From positions 1 to 44,821 of the IMG/VR virus record IMGVR_UViG_3300005471_000027: a stretch of DNA of 44,821 nt; one strand, 5' to 3'. This DNA comes from a virus. The notes under the pieces are model-generated. The model made no database searches. It was given only the letters and a program-made list of their open reading frames with translations, and had not been told where the DNA came from. How positions within the stretch are numbered: position 1 is the first letter of the stretch; each line of letters opens with the position of its first letter. The position numbers were made by a program, and so were the translations under genes. Positions 23,268 through 30,927 of this stretch are shown one piece after another.

Positions 23268-23525
23268 ATGGCCGAAGATACAGCTATGACTTTAGAGGAT
23301 GTCGCTAAACGCCTGCATGTGAGTGAGCGCACGGTTGTGAGGCTGGTCGTCGAGCGCAAAGAACTCAAAGGGTATAAGGTTGGGCGATCCTGGAGATTTG
23401 AGCCCTCGGACGTTGAAGATTATATTGAGCGTCAACGCCGGAAAGCAGCAGGCAACCTCGTTGCGCCCGCTCTCTCGTTGAAGCAGAAGCCCTGGCTCGC
23501 CGGGGAAGACAAGAAAGAAGGATAG
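23268..23525 (+). CDS. Excisionase/MerR-like helix-turn-helix regulator (85 aa)
   Basis: Residues 7-55 (MTLEDVAKRLHVSERTVVRLVVERKELKGYKVGRSWRFEPSDVEDYIERQRRK) are a textbook HTH_17/excisionase winged-helix domain, a DNA-binding family. A short polar tail follows. ATG with GAGGAGG. It is the first gene after the divergent promoters, so a switch regulator or excisionase for the integrase nearby is likely. Confidence 0.85.
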   Translation: MAEDTAMTLEDVAKRLHVSERTVVRLVVERKELKGYKVGRSWRFEPSDVEDYIERQRRKAAGNLVAPALSLKQKPWLAGEDKKEG

Positions 23526-23527
23526 AA

Positions 23528-23824
23528 ATGGGATTGTATCAACAACCACATTATCAGCCACAACCGCCGCCACAACAACCGCTGTCAACGTATCAAGAGA
23601 AAAACTACGTAACGAATGCAGTCGTGGTTATGCTGCTCTACCTGGTGCTCTACATACCGGGGCTGATTGCGAATGTGGCGTATCTCGCAGATGCACTCAA
23701 CACAAAGCAGCGTGTAGGCCATAACCCCCAGGGTTTAGGCTGCCTACAGGCGCTGCTTCTGTTGCAGGTTATCCCATGTATTATTGCTGTTATACTGATC
23801 GTGTCAGCGGCAGCAAGCCACTAG
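23528..23824 (+). CDS. Small membrane protein with Pro/Gln-rich N-terminus (98 aa)
   Basis: Residues 1-25 are Pro/Gln/Tyr rich; helices at about 29-55 and 72-95 are hydrophobic, with a polar loop between (NTKQRVGHNPQGLG). It starts two bases after the HTH stop region, in the same unit. It could be a lysogenic membrane protein; no family assigned. Confidence 0.65.
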   Translation: MGLYQQPHYQPQPPPQQPLSTYQEKNYVTNAVVVMLLYLVLYIPGLIANVAYLADALNTKQRVGHNPQGLGCLQALLLLQVIPCIIAVILIVSAAASH

Positions 23825-23841
23825 AGAGAAAGGACCACATC

Positions 23842-23970
23842 ATGAATCAACAACTACAGTACGCGTATCAGCCGCTCCCCTGGTGGTGCCAGCTCGGTTG
23901 GCAACTCGCCATCATGGCAGTGGTAGACGTGGCCGTGACGCTGCTGCTGCACGTCATCCCTGCTCTATAA
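23842..23970 (+). CDS. Mini membrane protein (42 aa)
   Basis: ATG at 23842 with AGAAAGGA. A Gln/Tyr/Pro/Trp-rich start (NQQLQYAYQPLPWWCQ) and one hydrophobic helix (residues 20-41). The start resembles that of the preceding membrane protein, suggesting shared topology. Confidence 0.6.
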   Translation: MNQQLQYAYQPLPWWCQLGWQLAIMAVVDVAVTLLLHVIPAL

Positions 23971-24000
23971 GAGACGCGCGAGAGTGGAGATTGTAAAAAT

Positions 24001-24294
24001 ATGAACTACTTTGAGCAGATCGAAGCCATGCATCAGCAGGTGAGAGAGTTTGTGGAGCACGCTGAACCTGACTACAAGGTGGCAGAGATTGAGGCATGTT
24101 TTACGACAAGTTATAAGCCGACGCTAGCCAGCAAGGGAGAAGTTCTCCCACGCCGGGATTTTATTCTCACTGAGGTCAATGCGCATTTTCGCGTCAATGC
24201 GCACTACATCAACAGGATACTCGAATGCAAGGTGTATGTCATGCCTGATGGGAAGCTCTATCTGGCCGATCAGGTAATACATCGATTTATATGA
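24001..24294 (+). CDS. Hypothetical protein before integrase (97 aa)
   Basis: A mixed alpha/beta soluble protein (YFEQIEAMHQQVREFVEH..., VYVMPDGKLYLADQ). It ends 14 bases from the convergent end of the integrase gene. It has a weak ribosome binding site (GGAG, ten bases upstream). No family recognised. Confidence 0.6.
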   Translation: MNYFEQIEAMHQQVREFVEHAEPDYKVAEIEACFTTSYKPTLASKGEVLPRRDFILTEVNAHFRVNAHYINRILECKVYVMPDGKLYLADQVIHRFI

Positions 24295-24308
24295 GCCACT
24301 ACGACTAG

Positions 24309-25316
24309 CTACAGCCCGCCGAACTTGCCCATGAGCAGCGCAGCCCCTGCATCGCCTGTCGTCTGCATGGCACGAGCGTACCGATATGTCAAGTCGAGCG
24401 ATGAATGCCGGAGTGTTTCTTTCAGTGAGAAGATGCTTTCACCGCCGTCGAGCCTATGTTTTGCGCTCGTGTGCCGCCAGATGTGGACGTTACGCTTGTG
24501 TTTCTCGATGCCAGCCAGCTCTGCATATTCTTTTGCCAGGCGCAGGATCGAGCCATCACAGAGGCGCTTGTAGGGATCGATAGGAGAGCCGCCGCCTTTG
24601 GGATTGGGCACAGCTATGAAGATCGGGTCATCTGCTGCAATGGTAGCCATGCGCCCCGATGCCTTGAGATAGAGCACGATGGCGTCATAGGCAGGCGCAG
24701 GCAGTTCGGCAGCATCCATCTGTCCACCTTTGCCCTTGCCTGCCCAGTGATAGAGGTAGCCAGGTCTGCTCCCCTGCTCGTCGCTGATCGTGCCATATTC
24801 GATATCGCCCCACAAGAGGTTCGCAATCTCGGAGAGCCTGCGCGCCGTGAGGAAATAGGTCAGGAAAAGCGCTCGATCCCGCAGCCCGCGCAGGGTGTCA
24901 CGTGGGATGACCGCAAAGAAACGGAGCACCTCTTCTTCTGTGAGATAGCGCGGCCTGACCTCTATCTTCATCGCGTGCAAGCCCTCTGCCGGGTTCTCGC
25001 CCTGATAGAGCTTGTAGGGCTGCCCGTAGCCGTCGTAGACAGTGTAGTGGGTCGCAAACTTGTAGAAGCCGCGCACGACGTTCAGGCGATAGTTGCGCGT
25101 GTTGTGAGACGGTGGTGTGCCAGCAGGTGTGGACATGGCGATGAAGTCGATCACGTCCTCTCGCGTGCAGTGCTCAGGGGATTTGGCAAAGTGCTTGAAG
25201 AACCGCTGCAAGATGCCGCTGTAATCCCTGATGGTGTGCGCGCTGCCCGAATGGGCGTAAAAAACATCCTTGAGATAAGCAGCGATACAGCGCTCCCAGA
25301 GCAGGCTCAGACCCAT
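24309..25316 (-). CDS. int: Tyrosine recombinase/integrase (335 aa)
   Basis: Catalyses phage integration and excision. N-terminal SAM-like core-binding domain (about residues 5-90), catalytic domain with Arg at 160 (TARRLSEIANLLW), Lys in GKGKGG, H-x-x-R at 278-281 (HIWRHTSAKH), His at 304 (LRHSSLDLT) and the nucleophilic Tyr at about 313 (YRYAR). The ATG at 25316 with GAGGG is chosen over an upstream extension of 47 residues that looks non-coding. Length fits the XerD-like family. Confidence 0.9.
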   Translation of the reverse strand: MGLSLLWERCIAAYLKDVFYAHSGSAHTIRDYSGILQRFFKHFAKSPEHCTREDVIDFIAMSTPAGTPPSHNTRNYRLNVVRGFYKFATHYTVYDGYGQPYKLYQGENPAEGLHAMKIEVRPRYLTEEEVLRFFAVIPRDTLRGLRDRALFLTYFLTARRLSEIANLLWGDIEYGTISDEQGSRPGYLYHWAGKGKGGQMDAAELPAPAYDAIVLYLKASGRMATIAADDPIFIAVPNPKGGGSPIDPYKRLCDGSILRLAKEYAELAGIEKHKRNVHIWRHTSAKHRLDGGESIFSLKETLRHSSLDLTYRYARAMQTTGDAGAALLMGKFGGL

Positions 25317-25579
25317 GCAGCACCCTCGATGGCGGAAACGTAGGCTATAATAGATCAAGGGACGGTGTACCGGGAAGATTACAGAGGGAGCATCACTGTG
25401 GACGATGTTTATACTCCAAGCATACACGAAAATAATCACAATATGGAAGTGACACATGTTCTACTGACCACACTTTCTACCTGAATTTGATGCATCGTAC
25501 GCAGACGCGAGTGAGAGTGTAGATCATCACGGCAGTAGCGTCAAGGGAAAAGTCGCCTGGTGATGCAATTGTAATCTTT

Positions 25580-25616
25580 CCCTACATTGCCGCTACAATG
25601 CCAACACATTGTGAAC
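25580..25616. promoter_or_regulatory. Palindromic operator-like boxes between integrase and XRE genes
   Basis: CATTG-ccgcta-CAATG (25585-25600) and CACATTGTG (25605-25613) are short inverted repeats in the 454-base gap between the divergent integrase and XRE genes. The rest of the gap holds no ORF I support; the phage attachment site may be in it but cannot be defined. Confidence 0.4.
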
Positions 25617-25684
25617 CGAAATGTGAGGAAAAATGACAATTCTTTCATTTTCTCAGGTTCATCTCAGGAAGCACTCAGAAATGC

Positions 25685-25713
25685 TTGACAGTCCCGTAAG
25701 GATATGTTATCTT
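25685..25713 (+). promoter_or_regulatory. Promoter of XRE regulator
   Basis: TTGACA (25685-25690), 17-base spacer, TATCTT (25708-25713). The start of RNA would be near 25720, about 50 bases before the ATG at 25771. Confidence 0.7.
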
Positions 25714-25770
25714 TCTATTGCCGGTTATTGGCAGTCACATGTAGTTACAACTAGTAAGAGGCTAAAGATC

Positions 25771-26028
25771 ATGATCGTTGAGGCTAAAGAATTGGCAGTA
25801 AGGAAACTGGCAGACGCGAGAGCTGAATGCCGTGTTTCTCAAGAGAAGCTCGCAAAGGAAGCCAGAGTTTCTAAGCCAGTCGTTGTCAGGGCTGAGAATG
25901 GCTTCACTGTCACCAGGATCAGCGCTCATGCTATCCTTAAGGCTCTCAATAAATTCCGCACAGAGTACGGCTTGGAACCCATCGACTTCTACGATTTAGA
26001 CTGGAAGCTACAAGGGGAAGAGCCATAA
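25771..26028 (+). CDS. XRE-family DNA-binding regulator (85 aa)
   Basis: Residues 12-45 contain the XRE helix-turn-helix (ADARAECRVSQEKLAKEARVSKPVVVRAENG), and the whole is the size of a Cro/CI-type repressor. It lies divergent to the integrase, as lysogeny repressors often do. The ATG at 25771 is favoured because the promoter TTGACA/TATCTT lies inside the longer frame that starts at 25633 (which does have GAGG). A consensus minus-strand promoter downstream could produce antisense RNA against it. Confidence 0.78.
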   Translation: MIVEAKELAVRKLADARAECRVSQEKLAKEARVSKPVVVRAENGFTVTRISAHAILKALNKFRTEYGLEPIDFYDLDWKLQGEEP

Positions 26029-26034
26029 AAAGAA

Positions 26035-26075
26035 GTAGCCGCTGTACATCCCAACAAGAAAGCAACAGCGACTAC
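26035..26075 (-). terminator. Hairpin with U-rich tail (minus strand)
   Basis: An 11-bp stem with one mismatch pairs 26035-26045 with 26065-26075. On the minus strand it is followed by TTCTTTTTATG. It could end the RNA from the promoter at 26152-26180, giving a transcript near 115 bases, though the loop is long (19 bases). Confidence 0.45.
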
Positions 26076-26151
26076 TCGGAATTGTACTAAGTGCTTCGGA
26101 GGCTTCATGGACATCGACTGTTCAGTTGCTACCCAACCCTTAGTTAGTGCA

Positions 26152-26180
26152 ATTATACTTAATATGTACTTGTTTGTCAA
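26152..26180 (-). promoter_or_regulatory. Consensus promoter reading toward the XRE gene
   Basis: Minus strand TTGACA (26175-26180), 17-base spacer, TATAAT (26152-26157), a full consensus match. RNA would start near 26145 and run antisense toward the XRE gene end. Confidence 0.75.
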
Positions 26181-26239
26181 GCCAAGCACAGCAACGTTGG
26201 ATGATTCATAGTATCCTTCTTGCACAACTAGAAATGCAA

Positions 26240-26269
26240 CTACACAATAGATAGTGTAGTCTCTATAAA
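26240..26269 (+). promoter_or_regulatory. Operator palindrome and -10 of early right operon
   Basis: CTACAC-aatagata-GTGTAG (26240-26259) sits just before TATAAA (26264-26269), and overlaps where the -35 would be. No good -35 is visible, so an activator or repressor binding at the palindrome is plausible. The first early gene starts at 26328. Confidence 0.45.
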
Positions 26270-26327
26270 AGATGTACCATTGTGTATCACGAATTTCCAG
26301 AGGTTATTGTAACACAAGGAGAGAGAA

Positions 26328-26549
26328 ATGGCAACTAGCGCAGTACCGCAACCCATCTACATATTCGCCCTCACGCATGACGAGATTATCGCCCTGGCCG
26401 GGGCGCTCGACCTCTTACGAGAAGCCTTGCTTGCTCAAATGCGCGTCACACTGAAGGCTGATGCACGTGATTTGACCACGATCAAGAACATCGAATCGAT
26501 TGCTGAGAAGCTGCCTGACGAAAAGTGGTTTGAGGAGTGGAAAGCATGA
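26328..26549 (+). CDS. Small helical protein, first of early operon (73 aa)
   Basis: ATG with AAGGAGAG. Helical and acidic/hydrophobic (HDEIIALAGALDLLREALLAQM...LPDEKWFEEWKA). Its stop overlaps the next start (ATGA). No family recognised. Confidence 0.7.
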   Translation: MATSAVPQPIYIFALTHDEIIALAGALDLLREALLAQMRVTLKADARDLTTIKNIESIAEKLPDEKWFEEWKA

Positions 26550-26662
26550 GTAAGATATGGGTTAAATGCTCCTGTTGCAATGGCACAGGCATGACACCGT
26601 GGCCTTACGAAAAGTGCTCTTGCTGCGATGGCAAGGGAGGCCACTACGAGGAGGACGCATGA
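26546..26662 (+). CDS. Mini DnaJ-type zinc-finger protein (38 aa)
   Basis: MSKIWVKCSCCNGTG and KCSCCDGKGG supply two C-x-x-C-x-G-x-G modules, one complete DnaJ-type zinc-binding pair and nothing else. ATGA overlaps on both sides embed it in the early operon. Stand-alone modules of this type occur as small phage proteins; the target is unknown. Confidence 0.7.
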   Translation: MSKIWVKCSCCNGTGMTPWPYEKCSCCDGKGGHYEEDA

Positions 26663-26880
26663 CCAGGCAGGTACAGCTAAGATGGGGCCATCGTGTGCGC
26701 GTGAACCATCCGCAGAGCTGGTATCACGGCGAAAAAGGTACGGTCATCGGTCAGGGCCGGTGGGGCTATCTGATCGTCGAGTTTATCAAGGATAGCAAGC
26801 CCTATAGGACGGAGATCTTGCGCGGCAGGTTGGAGCTGGTGCAGGAAGGCGAGGATGCACATGCTGAGCCGAGCCTTTAG
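26659..26880 (+). CDS. Small SH3/KOW-like protein (73 aa)
   Basis: Starts MTRQVQLRWGHRVRVNHPQSWYHGEKGTVIGQGRWGYLIVEF, the pattern of a KOW/SH3 barrel (basic strand, G-x-x-G-x-V turn). Such folds bind RNA or protein. The ATG overlaps the previous stop and has GAGGAGG. Assignment to KOW is by eye only. Confidence 0.6.
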   Translation: MTRQVQLRWGHRVRVNHPQSWYHGEKGTVIGQGRWGYLIVEFIKDSKPYRTEILRGRLELVQEGEDAHAEPSL

Positions 26881-26926
26881 TGCAGCATTGCACGGTTGTT
26901 TGGATCGAGCGACAGGAGAGATCACG

Positions 26927-27199
26927 ATGAGAGAACGAAAACCACTCACCAAAGAACTCGCTATCGAAACCTGGACACAAGTCCAGCACTTGATTGAAGT
27001 TGGCGCCTATGAGGAACGCAGCGCAGAGCACTACGAGACGGGTACCTGGCCGGAGGATGGCGTCGAGGAATCGGTCGTGGGTCTGGAAAATTGGGCAGCC
27101 CGGCAGGGGCTTGAGTTCGAATTCAACCACGATAACGGGAAATGGAGCTTAGTCGGCATTGAACAAGGGCACGATGATGTAGGAGGATATGATGCTTGA
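26927..27199 (+). CDS. Hypothetical protein (90 aa)
   Basis: An acidic alpha/beta protein (KPLTKELAIETWTQVQHLIEVGAYEERSAEHY...). The ATG at 26927 has AGGAGAG nine bases upstream; a start at 26855 would overlap the previous gene and add 24 residues of odd composition. No family recognised. Confidence 0.65.
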   Translation: MRERKPLTKELAIETWTQVQHLIEVGAYEERSAEHYETGTWPEDGVEESVVGLENWAARQGLEFEFNHDNGKWSLVGIEQGHDDVGGYDA

Positions 27200-27232
27200 T
27201 ATCCCTTCCGCTTGATGAACAGGAGGTACACA

Positions 27233-27520
27233 ATGGCAAAGAAAGCTGAGGATTGGATACACCGTGCCGCCGGCATGGCTGCGCAATTTGAGTCGATGGA
27301 TCACGGTCGAACGCTCTCAATCGACTTCACGACCATCTTAGGCCAGATCGGGGATATCTACATCGTGCAGATTGATGGCTCAGAGACAGACTATGGCGAG
27401 TATTGGTGGGCTCACACGGAATTTTTAGCCGTGTCAGGAACGGAAGAACACCCTACTGTGGATGATGCCACAGATGAGCAGGTGGCACAAGTCACAAAGG
27501 AGGTGCCACCGCAAAAATAA
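27233..27520 (+). CDS. Hypothetical protein (95 aa)
   Basis: ATG with AGGAGGT. Mixed alpha/beta, acidic C-terminus (TVDDATDEQVAQVTKEVPPQK). A short hairpin (CAGCCG-ctgcgaa-CGGCTG) follows its stop. No family recognised. Confidence 0.65.
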   Translation: MAKKAEDWIHRAAGMAAQFESMDHGRTLSIDFTTILGQIGDIYIVQIDGSETDYGEYWWAHTEFLAVSGTEEHPTVDDATDEQVAQVTKEVPPQK

Positions 27521-27561
27521 AACAGCCGCTGCGAACGGCTGCCTTACGAAAGGAATGAGAT

Positions 27562-27648
27562 ATGAGCTTTGTCTGCATTGTAGCACAACTTGGCTACATT
27601 TGCAATGTTGACTGCCGGGAGGCAGACATGGAAAGGAAGAACGTATGA
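27562..27648 (+). CDS. Mini Cys-containing ORF (28 aa)
   Basis: ATG with AAAGGAATG. The product MSFVCIVAQLGYICNVDC... is short and hydrophobic with three Cys. Its stop overlaps the next start (ATGA), so it may serve mainly as a coupling leader for the GIY-YIG gene. Confidence 0.4.
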   Translation: MSFVCIVAQLGYICNVDCREADMERKNV

Positions 27649-28028
27649 AACAACGCAATCCTGAAACCTATGCCATTTATGGCTTAACGGATCCTCGCGA
27701 TGCGTTTATCCGCTACATAGGTATCAGCAACAACGCCTATAGACGCTTTAGAGAGCATGTACAGCACCCTTACAGCCCTTCTCATAAGGATGAATGGATA
27801 AATGGGCTCTTAGAGCAGGGCATGCTGCCAGGGCTGGTTATCCTTGAAACCGTGCAAGGTGAACATGTGGCAAGAGAACGGGAGGAATACTGGATCAACT
27901 TTTATGGGCCTACTAGCATGTTACTCAACTGGAATCTCAATGAGCAACTTCGCAATGGCGGCACACGCATAGATAATCCTGAGATGGCAACCCTTGTACA
28001 AGAAGAGATAGAGAGGGGCCAGCAATGA
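27645..28028 (+). CDS. GIY-YIG-domain nuclease-like protein (127 aa)
   Basis: The motif YAIYGLTDPR...RYIGISNNAYRRFREHV (residues 9-39) is a GIY-YIG variant. The catalytic Arg/His region RRFREH and a Glu-containing helix (REREEYWINFYG, residues 75-86), with NWN near the end, complete the fold. It is a minimal nuclease domain without a DNA-targeting extension. Its stop overlaps the replication initiator start, so the two are co-translated; a resolving or homing nuclease are both possible. Confidence 0.7.
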   Translation: MKQRNPETYAIYGLTDPRDAFIRYIGISNNAYRRFREHVQHPYSPSHKDEWINGLLEQGMLPGLVILETVQGEHVAREREEYWINFYGPTSMLLNWNLNEQLRNGGTRIDNPEMATLVQEEIERGQQ

Positions 28029-29131
28029 GTGATGAAACCTTTGAGGGGTTCGTACCCCCAACGAAAAACTACTTCCCCATGCCTAATGAATGGATAGATA
28101 TTTGCGCTGAGATCACGAGCTGTGCAGAATTGAAAGTGATTCAGTACGTCTTGCGCCACACCTGGGGATACCGTGAATTCGGTATCTGCAAAACAATTAG
28201 CGTTGACGAGTTCCAACATGGACGCAAAAGGCAAGATGGCTCTCGGATGGATAAAGGTACAGGGCTTTCTAATCATAGCGTCATTGACGGATTGCGCGCT
28301 GCTGAAAAGCATGGCTATCTGATCTGTGAGGTCGATAACTCTGATCTAGCGCGTACCAAGAAGTCCTATGCGCTGAAGATGGCAAGTAGGGGTGAAGAAA
28401 GTTCACCCCCTGCAAAATCTTCACCCCCTGAAGAAAGTTCACCGGGTGAAGAAAGTACAGCCAGCTATGAAGAAAGTTCACAGCCAGGTGAAGAATCTTC
28501 ACCCCGATCAGAGAAAGACACTACTAGAAATACACCTAAGAAAGACACTGTAGAAAAACAAGAGAGTACGCCCGCTTCTCTCTCAGAATACAAACATCGT
28601 AAGGAGACGGACCCGGCACTGCCAGTGGTCAAGCCCTCAAAGCAAAAACCTATCGATCCTAGTCCTTCCCCTGCGGCTGACAAGCAATCTCCCAGTGCTA
28701 CCGGTCTCTCTAGTTCCTCTCCCGTTGCTTGTCAGGCCGCGTCAGGGCAGGATATGCCAGCGATGGCGCTCACGGCAAAGGATATCAAGAAGCAGAACGA
28801 GAAGCGGGCTAAGGACATCTGGATCATCATTGAGCGCGAACTGAAGACGAAGTTTACCAGGACGCAGCGCACGTCGGACTACAACACCAAAGGTATGGAG
28901 AACCTCATAGAGGATGAGGTGAGCGACGAGACGCTGACGACTGCGCTCAAGAAATTGCCGGCGTTCTACATCCCACAGTTCAACCTCAAGAAGTTTCATG
29001 AGATGATTCCGGGGTTGACCTCGACGCGCGATGCGCCACAACAGGGCACGCCTAAGCAGGATGTGATTATTCGTCCTGCTGGCACGGTCAGAAGTTTCAA
29101 CGGCATTGCCAAACGAGCGGCAGGCCAGTAA
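28025..29131 (+). CDS. Replication initiator, O-like, with iterons in the gene (368 aa)
   Basis: Residues 12-55 (KNYFPMPNEWIDICAEITSCAELKVIQYVLRHTWGYRE) and the helices up to 120 form a winged-helix domain typical of phage replication O/DnaD-like initiators. Residues 125-175 are a low-complexity Glu/Ser/Pro linker encoded by the iteron cluster at 28391-28503. The C-terminal 130 residues are basic and helical and may load the helicase encoded next. The start is ATG overlapping the GIY-YIG stop, with a GAGAGGGG site. Confidence 0.78.
   Translation: MSDETFEGFVPPTKNYFPMPNEWIDICAEITSCAELKVIQYVLRHTWGYREFGICKTISVDEFQHGRKRQDGSRMDKGTGLSNHSVIDGLRAAEKHGYLICEVDNSDLARTKKSYALKMASRGEESSPPAKSSPPEESSPGEESTASYEESSQPGEESSPRSEKDTTRNTPKKDTVEKQESTPASLSEYKHRKETDPALPVVKPSKQKPIDPSPSPAADKQSPSATGLSSSSPVACQAASGQDMPAMALTAKDIKKQNEKRAKDIWIIIERELKTKFTRTQRTSDYNTKGMENLIEDEVSDETLTTALKKLPAFYIPQFNLKKFHEMIPGLTSTRDAPQQGTPKQDVIIRPAGTVRSFNGIAKRAAGQ
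28391..28503. repeat. Iteron cluster, putative replication origin
   Basis: Six related elements with consensus GGTGAAGAAAGTTCACC: 28391-28407, 28412-28425 (partial), 28429-28443, 28445-28462, 28468-28481 and 28487-28503. The first and last are palindromic (the last is perfect, GGTGAAGA-A-TCTTCACC). The cluster lies within the initiator gene, the arrangement of ori-lambda in gene O. Confidence 0.78.
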
Positions 29132-29143
29132 AGGGAGCATGTC

Positions 29144-30511
29144 ATGCAAGAACGATCATTACCCGGCAGTCCAGAAGCTGAGCGCGGCCTGCTTGGCCTT
29201 CTTCTCTGGCATAATAGCACACTCACTGATGTTGCGCCGCTGCTCGATGCCGACGACTTCTGTGGAGAGGATCGCCGCGCTATCTATGTCGCCATGCTTG
29301 CCCAGGCAGAACGCCGGGAAGCCTACGACGCCTTGGCCATCAGTGAGGCATTGCTCAGGCGGGGCATCACCGACCTAGAAGGCAGAGATGCCTATGTGTA
29401 CCTGGACGCGCTGACAGACCGCGAGATGAACCTGATTAGCTTTGACCCGCCAGGTATCCGCGCTGAAACCTATGCAAAGGCCATCGCGCAGTATGCAGAG
29501 TCGCGCCGTCTCGTTGATGCTATCCAGCACATCGCGCCGCTTGCCTACAACAGTACAGAGAATGCGGTTGAGCAGGCAGAGGCATTGATCATGGCGGTGA
29601 GACGCCGCAGATCACGGCAGGATTTCACCTCCATTGGAGATTACATGCCTACCTACTTGAATCGCCTGGAAGGTCTGCAAGCCGATAAACAGATACGCGG
29701 CATTCCCACTGGCTTTGCAGACCTGGACAAAGTGATTTCGTTTGAGCGTGGCAATCTCTATATCCCGGCGGCGCGCCCAGGTGTGGGCAAGAGTGCGCTC
29801 ATTCAGAACTTTGCCTATAATGCGGCGCGCAAATACGGCAAGCACAGTGCCCTTTTCAGCCTGGAGATGAACTTCGATGATGTGATGGACCGCTTTATCT
29901 CGATCCATACCAAGCTCGATTCGCAACTACTCCGCAATGGGGAGGTAGCAGATGACGACTGGAAGCTATTAGTCGGAGATACGATGGACACCTTTGAGCA
30001 CCTGGGCATCTACATCAACCACACGCCCGGTATCACCATTGACACCCTGAAAAGCATGGCGCGGCGTGAGGTTGGCCGGCATACCATTGATATCCTCTTC
30101 GTGGACTACCTGCAACTGCTCAAGGCTGAGATCGGAGGGAAACGTATCACGCCGCGCGCTGAAGAGGTTGCCGAGATTGCGCGCCAACTCAAGGAGCTTG
30201 CCGGCGAACTCAACGTGCCCATTGTGGCCCCTGCTCAAATCAACCGCGAGATTGATCGACGGGCGGGCTCAAAGGTGGAGGGTGAAGACTACACCTACAA
30301 GATACCCATGCTTGCAGACTTGAGGGAATCGGGGGAATTGGAGCAGTCAGCCGACGTGGTGATATTCCTGGCACGCGCTGAGGAAAAAGAGGAATATGTG
30401 AAGCTGGATGTGGCGAAGCATCGCATGGGACCGATAGGTCAACTCGATTTGTACTTTGTCGGCAGTGAGACGCGGTTTTATAGCCTGGATGAGACGGCGG
30501 TGAACGCATGA
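29144..30511 (+). CDS. dnaB: Replicative DnaB-type helicase (455 aa)
   Basis: Unwinds DNA at the fork. N-terminal DnaB domain (SPEAERGLLGLLLWHNS, residues 9-25), linker, and RecA-like domain with Walker A RPGVGKSA (211-218), FSLEM (238-242), Walker B DILFVDYLQL (316-325) and the arginine-rich C-terminal region (LRESGELEQSADVVIFL). Length is standard. ATG with AAGGGAG, 12 bases after the initiator gene; the stop overlaps the next start. Confidence 0.95.
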   Translation: MQERSLPGSPEAERGLLGLLLWHNSTLTDVAPLLDADDFCGEDRRAIYVAMLAQAERREAYDALAISEALLRRGITDLEGRDAYVYLDALTDREMNLISFDPPGIRAETYAKAIAQYAESRRLVDAIQHIAPLAYNSTENAVEQAEALIMAVRRRRSRQDFTSIGDYMPTYLNRLEGLQADKQIRGIPTGFADLDKVISFERGNLYIPAARPGVGKSALIQNFAYNAARKYGKHSALFSLEMNFDDVMDRFISIHTKLDSQLLRNGEVADDDWKLLVGDTMDTFEHLGIYINHTPGITIDTLKSMARREVGRHTIDILFVDYLQLLKAEIGGKRITPRAEEVAEIARQLKELAGELNVPIVAPAQINREIDRRAGSKVEGEDYTYKIPMLADLRESGELEQSADVVIFLARAEEKEEYVKLDVAKHRMGPIGQLDLYFVGSETRFYSLDETAVNA

Positions 30512-30702
30512 GATACACGAAAGCCGACCTGCTCTCCTGGGCTAAGGCTCATCACTACCCGTACCTGATCCTGAGCGACACCGACCGTGTGCGGCATGGC
30601 GAGCTAGCATGGCGGCGGCTCTCACGCAACAAGGAGCGCAGGCTGCTCGCGTGGAAACGCATTGAGCGATGGCAAGAACTTTTAGCACAACAATCAGCAT
30701 AG
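30508..30702 (+). CDS. Small basic protein after helicase (64 aa)
   Basis: Rich in Arg, Trp and Leu (RRLSRNKERRLLAWKRIERWQELL), helical, coupled to the helicase by ATGA. No family recognised; a replication accessory is possible. Confidence 0.65.
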   Translation: MRYTKADLLSWAKAHHYPYLILSDTDRVRHGELAWRRLSRNKERRLLAWKRIERWQELLAQQSA

Positions 30703-30714
30703 GAGGGTACGAGT

Positions 30715-30915
30715 GTGGCAAAGAAAATGACTCCGCAAGAGATGTATGAGGCGTATCGTAACGTGTCCTGTAAGTTGAAGCAGAAGGGGGTATTGCCTGA
30801 GAAGCTAGAACTTCCCCCGGCGACCTGGGAAGAAGTAAGCGAAGAGGATAAAGCTAGATTTGCGCAGATGGCACTCAAGGCGAATAGCATCTCCGCAGAA
30901 TTTACGAGTGATTAG
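30715..30915 (+). CDS. Small hypothetical protein (66 aa)
   Basis: GTG start with AGGAGGG eight bases upstream. Lys/Glu-rich helices (KKMTPQEMYEAYRNVSCKLKQKG, EEDKARFAQMALKANS). No family recognised. Confidence 0.6.
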   Translation: MAKKMTPQEMYEAYRNVSCKLKQKGVLPEKLELPPATWEEVSEEDKARFAQMALKANSISAEFTSD

Positions 30916-30927
30916 GGAGGAACCACC

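Noticed and set aside
24456-25343. 295-codon plus-strand open frame opposite the integrase
   Set aside because: A shadow of the integrase coding strand; the minus frame has all catalytic tyrosine-recombinase residues.
25633-25770. Longer N-terminus for the XRE regulator
   Set aside because: Although GAGG precedes the ATG at 25633, the extra 46 residues do not resemble an XRE N-terminus and contain a consensus-like promoter.
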